From Prorocentrum cordatum (taxonomy: Eukaryota > Sar > Dinophyceae > Prorocentrales > Prorocentraceae): a stretch of DNA of 64,000 bases. The notes under the pieces were generated by a model that did no database searches, was not told the origin of the DNA, and was given only the letters and a program-made list of their open reading frames with translations. Positions 10,127 to 20,691 of the stretch are shown piece after piece. How positions within the stretch are numbered: position 1 is the stretch's first letter; every line of letters begins with the position of its first letter. Both the position numbers and the translations under genes were made by a program. The stretch is from positions 102,501 to 166,500 of the forward strand of contig CAUYUJ010018321.1 in assembly GCA_963575745.1 (NCBI GenBank), in the 5' to 3' direction.

Positions 10127-11098
10127 ATGGAAAGGTGCCCGTGCGCCCTGGTAACTTTGCTAGCAACGGGGGCCCCTCGGAGCGAGCAGGGCGAGGAGGC
10201 GGTGGTCATGCCTCCTTCTTTTGGCAACGACCGATCGTCGCCGTGCCGCCGTCGCCCAGCAGACATTGCGGATTGCCTGCCGCCAGAGCTAGTTCGGCAT
10301 AAAAAACTGAACGCCGTGAGAGCAATAGAGTTCACGGAGCAGGCCCTCGCGAACAAATTCGCTCACATTACCAAGAGGCCGAGGCAGGATGGCAGCGGTG
10401 ATTTAAATTGCATGAGGAAACTCGTCGTTCAGTTGGGCACGAAGGAGCCGCCTCCTCGGGGGCGCCCCAGCACTGCCTGGAAAGCTTGCGGTGACACGGT
10501 TTTTGCGCCCGCAAATATCGTGGCCTGGGGGTGCAGTTGCCCGCGTTTGGATAAGTTCGCCGTGCACATGTCCGTCGACTGTTGCGGCTTCGGGCCCAGC
10601 AACGTGGCTCGCAAGACCAGGTTCAACCTGGAGTCAGAGGTCGGGCCGGCGCTGCTGCATGCTGCGCAGGGCAAGCTGCCGTGCGAACTGCGAGCGGGGT
10701 CTGTTCGCAACGAAGATGTGGTGCGTCGGAAGGTTCACGAGGACAATCTCGGTTGTATTTCCATCGTGTGCAACGTGAACCCGTTCACCGACAGGGATGC
10801 CCGTTGGCGCGTAGACTTCGACGGCGACTTTGCAACTGGCAAGCATCGCATGCTGGGGATGATAGGTACGCGCGCACTGTCGAACATGGGCATCCAGGGC
10901 AATGCGCCTAGCGCAGGCTGTCGAGACATTCTCATTGCTAGCCCTCACGTTAGCCCAGATATCTTGGAAGCAGCCTATCGGAGCGGAACGCTCCACGTCG
11001 GAACGGCTGCGCCGAGAAAAGAGTACGCTACTCGCGTTAGGGGCAGTTGGCCACGAGCAGTCTTTCCTCTTGGGCGGCATCGTACTTATCTGCAATAG
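10127..11098 (+). CDS. Unknown 323-aa intronless ORF (possible retrogene)
   Basis: I chose ATG 10,127 because homology to the duplicated gene start at 6,907 begins upstream of it and the peptide MERCPCALVTLLATGAPR is shared. The frame is also open further upstream, but only through L1 and repeat DNA. The protein has a hydrophobic N terminus, then RPADIADCLPPELV, VRAIEFTEQALANKFAHI, CSCPRLDKFAVHMSVDCCGF and a C-terminal part with VNPFTDRDARWRVDFDGDF. I recognise no domain. A TAG at 11,096 ends it, yet the same frame continues open to 11,338 (LEVKGLVYSAVRIAG...). It may be captured cargo of the L1 element or an SL-mediated retrogene. Confidence 0.45.
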   Translation: MERCPCALVTLLATGAPRSEQGEEAVVMPPSFGNDRSSPCRRRPADIADCLPPELVRHKKLNAVRAIEFTEQALANKFAHITKRPRQDGSGDLNCMRKLVVQLGTKEPPPRGRPSTAWKACGDTVFAPANIVAWGCSCPRLDKFAVHMSVDCCGFGPSNVARKTRFNLESEVGPALLHAAQGKLPCELRAGSVRNEDVVRRKVHEDNLGCISIVCNVNPFTDRDARWRVDFDGDFATGKHRMLGMIGTRALSNMGIQGNAPSAGCRDILIASPHVSPDILEAAYRSGTLHVGTAAPRKEYATRVRGSWPRAVFPLGRHRTYLQ

Positions 11099-11338
11099 CT
11101 GGAAGTGAAGGGTTTGGTGTATTCCGCGGTGAGAATTGCGGGCCTCGCGTGCAACAATTCGGTAGGCTTTTTGGACTCCGCGTGGGTGATTTGCGACGAG
11201 ACCGAGCTATGCGAGTCTACATCTGAACCCACATCTGAGACGCAATCACCCGTTCTTGGAATCTGGAAACTGACCGAGGAGACCAGGCTCTGTGTTGGTG
11301 CATTGGGTGAAGTGTTCAAGCCGATGTCGAGGCGCTAG
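11099..11338 (+). pseudogene. Frame continuation downstream of the 11,096 TAG
   Basis: The frame of the 323-aa ORF reopens directly after its TAG and runs 79 codons: LEVKGLVYSAVRIAG, then CNNSVGFLDSAWVICDE, an acidic/Ser/Thr stretch, and WKLTEETRLCVGALGEVF. Composition is protein-like rather than repetitive. Either the TAG is a nonsense mutation in a longer gene or this is a chance extension. Confidence 0.3.
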
Positions 11339-11559
11339 GGCGCACTGGAATGGCTGAAAGGCCACCCAGGCCGACCAGGTAATCATCCAGTTCGTATCTC
11401 TGCAAGATCCTTACGAAGCAGATTGGCAGCTCTTGCTCGGCGGGGGCGCTTAGATCTCCAGATTGTCCGCTACGGAAGTTGCCGAAGCAGGAGCGTCTTT
11501 GGTGCGTGGCAGTGATATCGCTGGAGGACGCCGACGGCGACGTCGTTGAAAACGTCGAA

Positions 11560-11720
11560 GGCGGCGACGACGACCACGACCACGACGACGACGACGACGA
11601 TGACCGCTCGACGACGACGACGACGACCACGACGACGACGCCGACGCCGAGGACGACGACGACGACGACGACGACGACCCGACGAGGACGTCGTCGAGAC
11701 AACGACGACGACGACTACAA
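11560..11720 (+). repeat. (GAC/ACG)n array at the left edge of module L2
   Basis: GAC/ACG triplets with CCGACG interruptions. The GTCGAGACAACGACG core aligns with the L1 array at about 7,240. Asp-, Thr- and Arg-rich frames are artefacts. Confidence 0.9.
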
Positions 11721-11779
11721 CGAGAACATGAAAGGCGACGCCGACGACGCCGACGCCACGTCGACGACAGGGGGGGCAC

Positions 11780-12480
11780 TCCTGGTAGCGCCTTCACTCT
11801 GGAGAGCGAGCGGAACGCTCGCGGCCATCGTGGTTGTGCCTCGATGTGGCAGCGTTGCTGAGTTAGGTTATATCGGCCATGGCCCGTACGGGCTCGCCGC
11901 TTTTTGTCATGATGATGTTTCACTCCTTGCTCCATTGGCCTCGCCCTCGTGGAAGCAGCGTTGTTGCGGTGAACGGCCGGGGACATGCAGGCGCGGTTGC
12001 CGCCGCGGGATGTTCCAGTTACGCGCCACTGACGAGCTTTTATTAGCACGTTCTCGCCCCTCTGCGAAATTAGGGCACCCTGCTCTGTCAAATACATGCA
12101 CACACGTACATGCAAAACACACACGCAGAACACACGCACACATGCACATTCACCAAAAAACATAAACACCAGACAGAGTTTGAACCTTTCCTCTCGCTGC
12201 CAAGGGGGTGAGGGGTGAGGCTATTTTTTTTTCTGTGGCGGTCGATCGGGCCCTCGCCAGGCCTGGAAGTTGAACTTTCGATGCTTCGTCTACCGCGTTC
12301 GTGCGCAGTAGGCGCGTTGTGCGTTGCGCAGCGTGCTGGCTGAACTGCATCCGCCCTTTCTCATCGGAGCAAGGGGAAAACCAAAGCAGGAAGAAGGCCC
12401 CCCCTAAGCTTGCAAGTTTACAGAGCCTCGGGAGGGCCTCCAGAGATAATGCAAGAGTTCAGTTATCTGTGCGTTGCAGA
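11780..12480 (+). repeat. Module L2 left flank (homologous to 7,290-7,930)
   Basis: The order of landmarks matches L1: CGTACGGGCTCGCCGCTTTT, GGGGACATGCAGGCGCGG, TTACGCGCCACT, a CA-rich stretch, CTGCCAAGGGGGTGAGGGG, GTCGATCGGGCCC and CTTCGTCTACCGCGTTCGTG. It runs straight into the satellite at 12,480. No supported gene. Confidence 0.7.
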
Positions 12481-13568
12481 TATGTGAGTCGTTTTGGTTC
12501 CTCGTGATGTAAGTTGTTGGGGCCCCTCGTCCTTCCTTGCGTGAGTCCTTCGGGCCCCTCATGGTGTGTGAGTCGTTCGGGCTCCTCGTGGTGTGAGTCG
12601 TTTGGGCACTTCGTCTTCGTGTGCGTCGTTCGGGCGTCTCCTTGTGTGTGAGTCGTTCGGGCTCCTCGTGGTGTGAATCGTTCGGGCTCCCCGTCCTGGT
12701 GTGAGTCGTTCGGGCGCCTCCTTGCGTGTGAGTCGTTCGGGCTCGTCGTGGTGTGAGTCCTTCGGGCCGCTCGTCCTGGTGTGAGTCGCTCGGGCCTCTC
12801 CTTGTGTGTGAGTCGTTCGGGCCCCTCGTAGTGTGAGTCGTTCGGGACCTTCGTCCTGCTGTGAGTCGTTCGGGCCTCTCCTTGTGTGTTAGTCGTTCGG
12901 GCGTTTCGTGGTGTGAGAAACATTTGGGATCTTCCTGGTGTGAGTCGTTCGGGGTCTTCGTCCTGGTGTGAGTCGTGCGGGTTTTTCCTTGTGTGAGTCG
13001 TTTGGTCTCCCTGGGTGTCAGTCGTCCGGGCTCGTCGTCCTGGCGAGGGTCGTTCGGGATCCTCCTTGTGTGTGAGTCGTTCGGCTTCCTCGTGGCGTGA
13101 GTAGTTCGGGCTTCCTGGCCTAGTGGGAGTCGTTCGGGCCTCTCCGTGTGTGTGAGTCGTTCGGGATCCTCCTGGAGTGAGTCGTTCGGCCCCCTCGTCG
13201 TGGTGTGAGTCGTTCGGGCCCTTTTTTGTGTGTGGGTCGTTCGGGTTCCTCGTGGTGTTAGTCGGTCGGGCCCCTCGCCCTGGTGTGAGTCGTTCGGGCC
13301 CCTCCTTCTGTGTGAGTCGTTCGGGCTCCTCGTGGTGTGAGTAGTCTGGGCCCTTCGTCCTGGTGTGAGTTGTTCGGGCCGCTCCTTGTGCGTGAGTCGG
13401 TCAGTCTCCTCGTGGTGTGAGTCGTTCGGGCCTTTTCGTCCTGGTGGGAGTCGTGCGGGCCCCTCCTTGTGTGTGAGTCGTTCGCTCTCCCCGTTGTGTG
13501 AGTCGTTCGGGACCTTCGTCCTGGTGGGAGTCGTGCGGGCCCCTCCTTGCGTGTGAGTCGTGAGGGCG
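12480..13568 (+). repeat. Satellite array, GTGTGAGTCGTTCGGG type (L2)
   Basis: The same alternating 25-28-bp monomers as at 8,460-9,490 and nearly the same total length (~1.09 kb). Substitutions are scattered and there is no break in orientation. Confidence 0.95.
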
Positions 13569-13728
13569 CTGTATCAGCGCGTCTGTGGCGTCGCTCTAAT
13601 GGCAGAGTCTGGTCACCCTGCTAGTGAGCCCCATGCGTCTCCATGATCGCAATTTGGTGGAAGAATGAGCATAGCGCAGCCCGTCGTCACAAACAATAAA
13701 TGACATTATGTGTAAGCAATGTTCACAG
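13569..13728 (+). repeat. Satellite tail T2 ending in a splice acceptor
   Basis: Same order as T1: a GCGCTG-TAT-CAGCGC hairpin, AGTCTGGTCACCCTGCTAG, CCCATGCGTCTCCATG, AACAATAAATGACATTATG, and a GTTCACAG acceptor at 13,728 before exon X. Confidence 0.75.
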
Positions 13729-13826
13729 GTGGCCCCTGGCAGACTTTGAATCGGTCGTTCCGCCTATCGTCCTTTTTCTCCTTCTCGTTATCGGAGTTCT
13801 TGTGGTGCGCGCGCGCAGGCTCTCAC
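13729..13826 (+). CDS. L2 exon X: membrane-segment leader exon
   Basis: 98 nt between the T2 acceptor and a GTTAGT donor (13,827). It encodes WPLADFESVVPP then IVLFLLLVIGVLVVRARRLS, a predicted membrane span with a basic flank. It pairs in length and sequence with L1 exon X (L/I, F/L and E/D exchanges). The following intron (13,827-13,951, 125 bp) is much longer than its 35-bp L1 counterpart. Splicing to exon Y keeps the frame into the Helitron ORF: the split Arg codon gives RRLSR-GPGRL. Whether this leader truly belongs to the Helitron protein is inferred from frame continuity only. Confidence 0.45.
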
Positions 13827-13951
13827 GTTAGTGATGTGATGATAGCGTCCGCGGGAGCGCAACGCTTTCGGTTTTCGCTGTCTTTACTTCCCGACGCTGG
13901 TTGACGGCGTTTGAGGTTCGTTAGTTCGTTCGACGACGGTCCACGGCCCAG

Positions 13952-15170
13952 GAGGGCCCGGGAGGCTTATACATCTCGTACGAGGGCTTCAAGAACGCCC
14001 CAAGAAAGTCCACAAGGAATGCGGATCGAGATGGCGCGGGCTCGGGTTCTGCAGGCTTGGGGGAAGCCGCTGGGGAAGCGGCGGAGACGGGGGCGATGGA
14101 GCGGCGGGGCAGGCGACGCGGCAGGAGGATGGGAGCGCCGTGGCCAAGCGAGCCAGGACAGCCGAGGAAGTCGAGCGAGAGAAGCACGGCCAGAGTAACG
14201 AGTGCGCCCCGCTGCCGCCGCCGCCGCCTGGGGCGCGCGCTGGGCGGCGCGCGACTGGCGGAAGGTCTGGATTGCATCTGAAGGAGGCTTTCGAGATGCA
14301 TAGTGGATGCGACGCCAGTTGCGACGACCGCGTCAATGCTGCGGAGAGCCGAGGCGCAGCCTCGGCAATGCCGGCTGTCGCCGCGAGGGAAGGGGGTCAG
14401 TGCGTCACGGACGTGCTCGATTTCTTGGGGTTCCAGTTCCCAGGCAATGCAGGAACGCCGGCTGTCGAGGCAACTGACAGAGACAAAGGCTTCGCCTCAG
14501 AGTCAAGCGAAGGCGCCGGCGAGGAATCTGAAAGCGAAGGGGGCGACGGCGTGGAGGGGCAATATTTTGCAGTTCACTCCAATGCGGAGCAGGTCGGTGG
14601 AGCGCCTGTGGAAATGGATGTGATTGATGGCCGCTGCCGAGAACTTCGTAAACTCATGCGAGAACGGCCCACGCTGCCGCTGAGAGCTGACGGCGCAGCC
14701 TTGACAGCCCCCGACTTGGAAACTGGTGTGAAGTTGCCGTTGTACTCGTGTCCTTTCCAGAACACCCAGAGCGGGTCTTGCCGTTTTCACACAAGTGACC
14801 GAACAGTTTTCCTGCACTATATTGCTGGGGGCGCCATGGATCGCACGCATGCCAGTATGATACGTAAGATTTGCAACGACGATATTCCCTGGATGACGAA
14901 CTTGGACTACGTATACGGGGCCATGGCCGTTGCCGAACGGGAGCGGTGGCCAATGTTGGGTCTGTCGACAACTCGGCGATCCCTGAACCTGCTCGCTATC
15001 CGTTACAACGACGAGACGACGAGATGTCTGGCCTGCTTCATATGCGGCCACCTTCGCACGACGTGCGCGGGGTACCCGCCAGTAGATCTGGAGTCGAGTT
15101 CCACCTCCTTCGCGTCTGGCAACGTCGAGGTAAGATATTGGAAAGAGGCGGCTTTTCAGGACGTTGAAAA
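13952..15170 (+). pseudogene. Helitron Rep/helicase, N-terminal part (frame 1)
   Basis: Open from the CCCAG acceptor at 13,951. It starts GPGRLIHLVRGLQERPKKV, passes a Gly-rich linker and a charged KRARTAEEVEREK segment, then an acidic/Ser stretch. A zinc-finger-like CPFQNTQSGSCRFH / FLHYIAG block follows at about 14,750-14,830, then CLACFICGHLRTTC near 15,030. The frame ends at TGA 15,190, while the obvious continuation (NFPGALLNNCGFDLWQKRY) lies in another frame from 15,171. The switch falls in an A6 run at 15,167-15,172; one extra A would restore the frame. This is either a 1-bp deletion or an assembly homopolymer error. Confidence 0.65.
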
Positions 15171-18100
15171 AACTTCCCTGGGGCGCTGCTGAACAACTGC
15201 GGGTTCGATCTATGGCAGAAGCGGTATGTGGATCGGGGCGTGGAGACAAGCAAGGCGTGCCCGTGGAGAGGACAAAAGCTGTTAAATGAACCGTTGAGCA
15301 CCTGTCTTGAAAACCAGGGGCGCCACGTGCCGCGGTTGGCCGTCCAGTTTAGCTTCGAAGGCAGACCAGGGAAGTTATTCGGATGCACTGAGGACGTCCG
15401 ATGCCTCGCGTGTCCCGACAGACATTCGGAGGATTGGGAGACGCCGCCGTTCTGCAGGAAACTCTGCCCGCAGTGCGAGGTGCCAGTATGCCGCGACTGC
15501 GCGGGGAAACTCAGGGATCACGAGGCGGCATCCTCGTTTTTCGACGGCGGGACCATCCCTATGAGCTTAGCGAACGACCATTACTACGGCCACGTGAGTC
15601 GATACATTGTGGAGAACGACGTCACGTGGCTGGAGTGCGCGGCGCGCTGCACTGTGTGGAGTACTATGCTGGTGTATTACCTGGAGGCCCCGTACGGCAA
15701 CCTCATCGACGTGCCGCTCGGCAAGCCGGAAGCCAGAACGCAGGTGAAGGGCGATCTCTTCAGCTTCTCCATGCCCTGGGACGACATCGAGAGATGTTGT
15801 CGCGAAGCCTCTCAGCACGCCGAGGAGATCCACGGGGAGCGGCTGAAGTTGCTGCAGGATGCTCTCGGTGTGCCACATTCGGAGGAAACGTTGGCGATGC
15901 TGGTGAACGTGCGCATCAAAGGGGGCAGCAAAGACCTGGCGCAGCACCTGAAAGGGCTGACGTTGCGCATCCCCGTGATGCAAAAATTGATGGAGATCAT
16001 GCGCGACAGCGGCTATCCAGGGTATGGCAACGACGGCCTGAACTCATTCGACAGAGTGGCAACCCGCCTCCACGAAAGGTGCTCTCAGAAATACGCAGAT
16101 AAATACGGGGAGGCGAAGTTCATCCCGCAGGCAGTGCAGGATGCGGTACAACAGGTAGACGGGGCCACAGACTCCATCGTTCAAGACAAAGTGGCGACGC
16201 CTCCAGAGCCGGCAAGACGGGTGGAGGATTTCGTCTCTGCGTTGAACCCGTCCTATATCGTCGCTGAGCGGAGCACCAGAGCCCAGGCGAACATCTCGGA
16301 TAATTACAAGTCCGTGTTTGCCATGTTCGGCGATGTCAACATCCAGAGTGGGACGGACCTGACCAATCAGCATGCCGCCTGGTACCTGGGGATGGCGTTT
16401 CCTTTCACGCTGCCGCGTGCTGTTGGCGGCTACGACGTCCCGAACCAACCTCGTCGGCGTCGACCAGAGACGAGGGATCTCCCAACCCCGCGTGGGCTTC
16501 TGCGCAGGTGGCTCGAGCCGTCAGTGGGCGTAGCCCAGCGGAAACTACCCAACGCGCATTTTGCGACGGGGCCAGCGACCACAGTGAGGTTGTTTGACCT
16601 CACGCGCGGCTTGCCGCGGCGGATAGAGGGCCAGTTCCGACGCACTTGGGGCTTCGCGCCGGCTTTGTGGAATCTATATTTTCGCGAGCGCGTCAATCTC
16701 GGAGCAAGCCTGAGCATCAAGCGAGGGGAACGGTTGCAAGGCCAAAGCGCGGAGAGCGTGGAGACCGACGCTGCCATTGCCGCTGCTGATTTACTGCAGA
16801 AGCTCGAGAAGGGTTACTACACGCTACCCGATGTCAGACGCCGCAAGATCAACAATGATGCCAGTAAGCTGATTTTCGCAGTCGGCCTCGGCAACCTGCA
16901 GCGGCGGCTCTTGGCTGACTTCCGCTTTCGATGCCGCGCCATTCCGGGCGCGCAGGAGATTCGGACGAAGATTGGGCACCTGGGGATCTGGGCGTGCGTC
17001 AACTACGGGAATGGCATATTCTGTAATATTTCCCCGGGAGAGCGGCGCAATTATCTAGCGCTCAGGCTCAGCAGGTACCGCCAGGACGATCCTTTCGTTG
17101 CAGGCGAGAGCAGGAGACAGAAGTGGGCAAAGAGCGATTCGCCGAGCCTGGAGCCGTCGCCAGAGGACGCGTTTGAGGTCAACATTCCTGGATATGACAC
17201 GCGTCGCTTGTTCCTCGCGGAGGACCCCTTGGCCGCCTCCAACGCGTTCTTCGTGCAGATCCGCACGGTCTTGGCGACGATGCTCGGAGTGCGCATGTGC
17301 CCTCGCTGTCCGCAGTGCTCTGAATCTGCCCCGCCGTGCCAGGACGCTCTCGGCAGCAACGCGGAAGCCGTGGGAGGCATTGCCGGGCGCGTGGACGCTT
17401 TGTTCGGCGCCGTGGAGGCGCAGAAAACGACGGGGGGGCTGCATTATCATTTTTTCATGTTCGTGCAGCGCCTGCACCAGTTCGCCACGCTGAAGGAGAT
17501 CGCCCAGAAAATCGAGGAAGGTCTCGTGAATGCGGCGGAGCTGAAACATTTCCTCGGGCAAATCTGCTGCGAGAGATATCCCGACGTGGAACAATTCGCT
17601 AGAGAGAGGACTTCGCTGGAGCAGAACTTCCCGACGTACTCGGAGTCGTCCGAATGCTCTGGGTCGCCAGCATGGGGGGAGTTCAAATTGGGCCGACTGC
17701 CTCGGTTCTTGTATGATGACGCGAGAGCCGGTCTGGGCTCGTCCGCGCAGGGAGCTCCAGGGGAAGCTCAGGAGCTCGGCCCGAACAGCGACGGCGCCAC
17801 CTTCAAGGAGAAGTTCAACTGCGCTCTACAGTATTTCATGTGTCGGTGCCAGCACCACATACATCGACTGGTCATGGATTCGAAGTCCAAGCAGGAGAAG
17901 CGGTTGGTGCCCAACGCCTGCGCCTCCAAGAAGAACAAGAGAGAGTGCAAGCACGAGGCGCCGTGGACCAACAGAGTATCTCCCGAGTGGATGACGGCGC
18001 CGCTGCTGGTTTGCAAGGGCATCGCCAAGAAGTTCACGCTGCGCACAAGCGGAGTCCGAAATTGGCTGGGGCAAACTCTCGTCTTGCGCAATGAGGAGTG

Positions 18101-20225
18101 GCTGAACGAGTGCATGCCGGGCCTCTGCGTCGCTTTTGCAGGGAGCAACAGTGACGTGAAACCCAATGACCGACTGCCGATCATCGAACAAACGCATGAA
18201 ACTTGCTGCACGAAGAAACGCTGCATCATGAAGGGGCAGAGTCTGGGGAGAGCTACTCGAGCAATTCAGCGCACGCAGGTAGTCACGAATGGATATTTCG
18301 GGGGATACATTGGCAAGCGACAGCCCGCGGGCACTTTGGGGACTAAGAAATCCGTGGACAAGCTGTTTACCTTGAGGGCGAAGATACAGGGCAGGGGGAA
18401 AGCGGCGCAGCTCAGAGCAAGCAGCGGGAGGCTGATAACGGAACTCGAGATGAACAGCACGTGCCGCGGCGCCGTGGAAGTCTGCAACCTGTGCTGTAAT
18501 CTGGACCAGAGCGACCTTCTGAAGGCAGAGTGCATCCGGACCTTCAACGAGCATGCGATTGATGGGCGGGCGTGGATGAACAGGTTGGAGACATCCCAGA
18601 ATTCGTCGCAGATGAAGGACAGCAGCGTGACGACGTACGTGCCGCCGGCTCGCAAACCTCACGTACGGGCGGACCGATCGAGAGTGAACGAGTTCGACGC
18701 CTACGGATATCGCCCTGTGCAGCACCCTTGGAAGTTGTTGTCGGCGTACGAGTTCTTGCGGCAGTGGAGGTGCGAACCACCACTGGTTCCGACGCACTAC
18801 TTGAACCGCAACCTGCCACCGCGAACGGCGTGGACAAAAGGAGGTCAACAATTAAGCAGGAGCAACCAGTACAAGGATGGGGAGGTCGCCGCGAAGCCTG
18901 GAGAGCATTACATAGCTGTGACACCCGAGACCGACGAGTATTTCGTGTTTCCGCAGGACGCAGGTGTCTTCTGCCACTCATGGGTTCTGGTGAGGAAAGC
19001 GAGGCCGGACGTGGTGGTCATCGAAGGCTTGCCAATGCCCAGCGTACACAAAAGTTCTACTTACAACGCTCAATATTGCAGTCTATTTTTCCGTCCCTGG
19101 ACGCTCTATGGAGGAGACGTGTCTGTGCCTCACCTGAGTATGTTGGGGATGGAGTCAACGGTACTGCGGCATTGGCAGGAGGCCCAGCACCAGTCGCCCC
19201 AAGTTCGAGCATCGCGTAGACTGACAAAGAAAACATCCACAACAGGGACGACATCGGCGCTGGACAGCGTATCCTGGAAGAGCGCTTGGGACGAGTACGT
19301 GCGCGGGAACGTGGTCAGCCAAGCGGCGGCGAAACTCATCCAGAGTTTCCTGTTGAATACGATGGCGTCGTCCGGCAAGGCGGCAGATGATCAGTTCGAG
19401 GCAGATGCGTCGGAGGAAGAGCAAGATATGCCTCTGCTGAGGCTCCCTGGTGGAAAGTTTCAACAACTGCTCCAATCGGCCAAAGAAGAAGACAGCCTCG
19501 GCGAGAAGTGGGCCGCCTCGGCGAAAGCGAAGGTGAAAGCTTCGGAGAACAGCCGAGCGAAGAAAAGTGTCCGACTTCACGAGTATGAACAAAGCCATCG
19601 AATCGGAGAGCGAGTGTGGAAGACGGAACCATCTGGCGTCGAGGCTGGCGACCGTGGATGCCCGGGAAACATCTTCGAGGATGCGTGCCAGGACCACCTG
19701 GCAGCTCTAACCGCAGGTGGCACGAGCCAGAAGGCGCACGATGCTCCCTTCGACGAGAAGCGAGATGCTGCTGCTTCGTTCAACCCTGCAGGAAATGGCT
19801 TCACCAGCATAGACAAAGCGTTTGCTTCCATATTGGCGAGCTCGAAGATCCCGAACGAGAAACAGCGCCAGTTTCTCGAGCACTTCGTTCGACGTTTGAA
19901 GATTGAGTGGCTGGAGAAGCAACAGGGCAACGTGAACCATACTTCCGGGGAGCCTCTGCTGGACGTAGTGCACGGATTTTCGGGCACCGGGAAGAGTGCC
20001 GTCATCGGCTGGATGCGGTATTTAATGGAAGAAGGTCTCGGTTGGGAGCACGGCGTTCAGTTCGTTTGCTTGGCGTTTCAAAATGCCATGGCGGCGCAGA
20101 TCAACGGCCACACGGTGCACCACTGGAGCGGCATTCCGGCGCGGAACGACGACGGGAATGCCACGGGCGACAGGCACAAGCAGTCCATGAAGTGCGGGGC
20201 CCTGCGCGTGATCATCATCGACGAG
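15171..20225 (+). pseudogene. Helitron Rep (HUH-Y2) plus PIF1-helicase N-terminal part
   Basis: About 1,685 codons open in one frame. Cys pairs (CLACPD, CPQCEVPVCRDC) near 15,410-15,500 suggest a zinc domain. The HUH nickase motif is GGLHYHFFMFVQ with HYH at 17,442-17,450. The two catalytic Tyr are in TNGYFGGYIGKRQPAG (Tyr at 18,294 and 18,306, spacing Y-x3-Y), as expected for Helitron rolling-circle Reps. The SF1B/PIF1 Walker A is VHGFSGTGKSAVIGW (19,974-19,997). Walker B begins VIIIDE (20,208-20,225), where the coding sequence is interrupted by an intron and resumes VSMMSAELL at 20,692. The Rep nicks DNA and the helicase unwinds it for rolling-circle transposition. Downstream lesions make it a pseudogene as assembled. 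Confidence 0.85.
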
Positions 20226-20691
20226 GTCCCGAGGGCACCGAACGAGCCACTCCATGGAGTGCATCGTTCGTTGCCCTCCTCGTGGTGTGAGTCGTTCGGG
20301 CTCCTCGTGTGTGGGTCGTTGGGGCCCCTCCTCCGGTGGTGAGTCGTTCGGGCTCCGCGTCCTGGTGTGAGGCGTTCGAGCCCCTCGTGGTGCGAGTCGC
20401 TGGAGCCCCTCGTCCTTGTGTGAGTTGTTCGGGCCCCTCCTCCTGGTGCGAGTCGTTCGAGTTCCTGGTCGTGTGAGTCGTTCGGGCCCCTCGTCCTGGT
20501 GTGAGTCGTTCGGGCTTCACGTGGTGTGAGTCGTTCGGGCTCCTCGTCACATGTAACGGCGCCCTCATGGCAAAGTCTGGTAATCCTCTAGTGCGTCCCA
20601 TGCGTCTCCATGTTTGCAAGACCTGTGGAGGCAATGAGCAGAGCTCAGCGCACAAAGAATAAGGGACATGTTCTGTATTCATCATTTCCAG
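20226..20691 (+). other. GT-AG intron made of satellite plus tail T3
   Basis: Donor GAC-GAG|GTCCCG at 20,226 and acceptor TTTCCAG|GTGAGC at 20,691; 466 bp, phase 0. Joining the exons gives IIIDE-VSMMSAELLGTL, the expected PIF1 Walker B region, so the intron is certain from protein logic. Its body is the GTGAGTCGTTCGGG satellite (20,275-20,545). Its 3' end is the same tail as T1/T2 (AAAGTCTGGTAATCCTCTAG, CCCATGCGTCTCCATG, AAAGAATAAGGGACATG). Confidence 0.85.

Noticed and set aside
20226-20342. C-terminal extension of the helicase frame into the satellite
   Set aside because: It is intron read-through; splicing to 20,692 gives the expected Walker B sequence.
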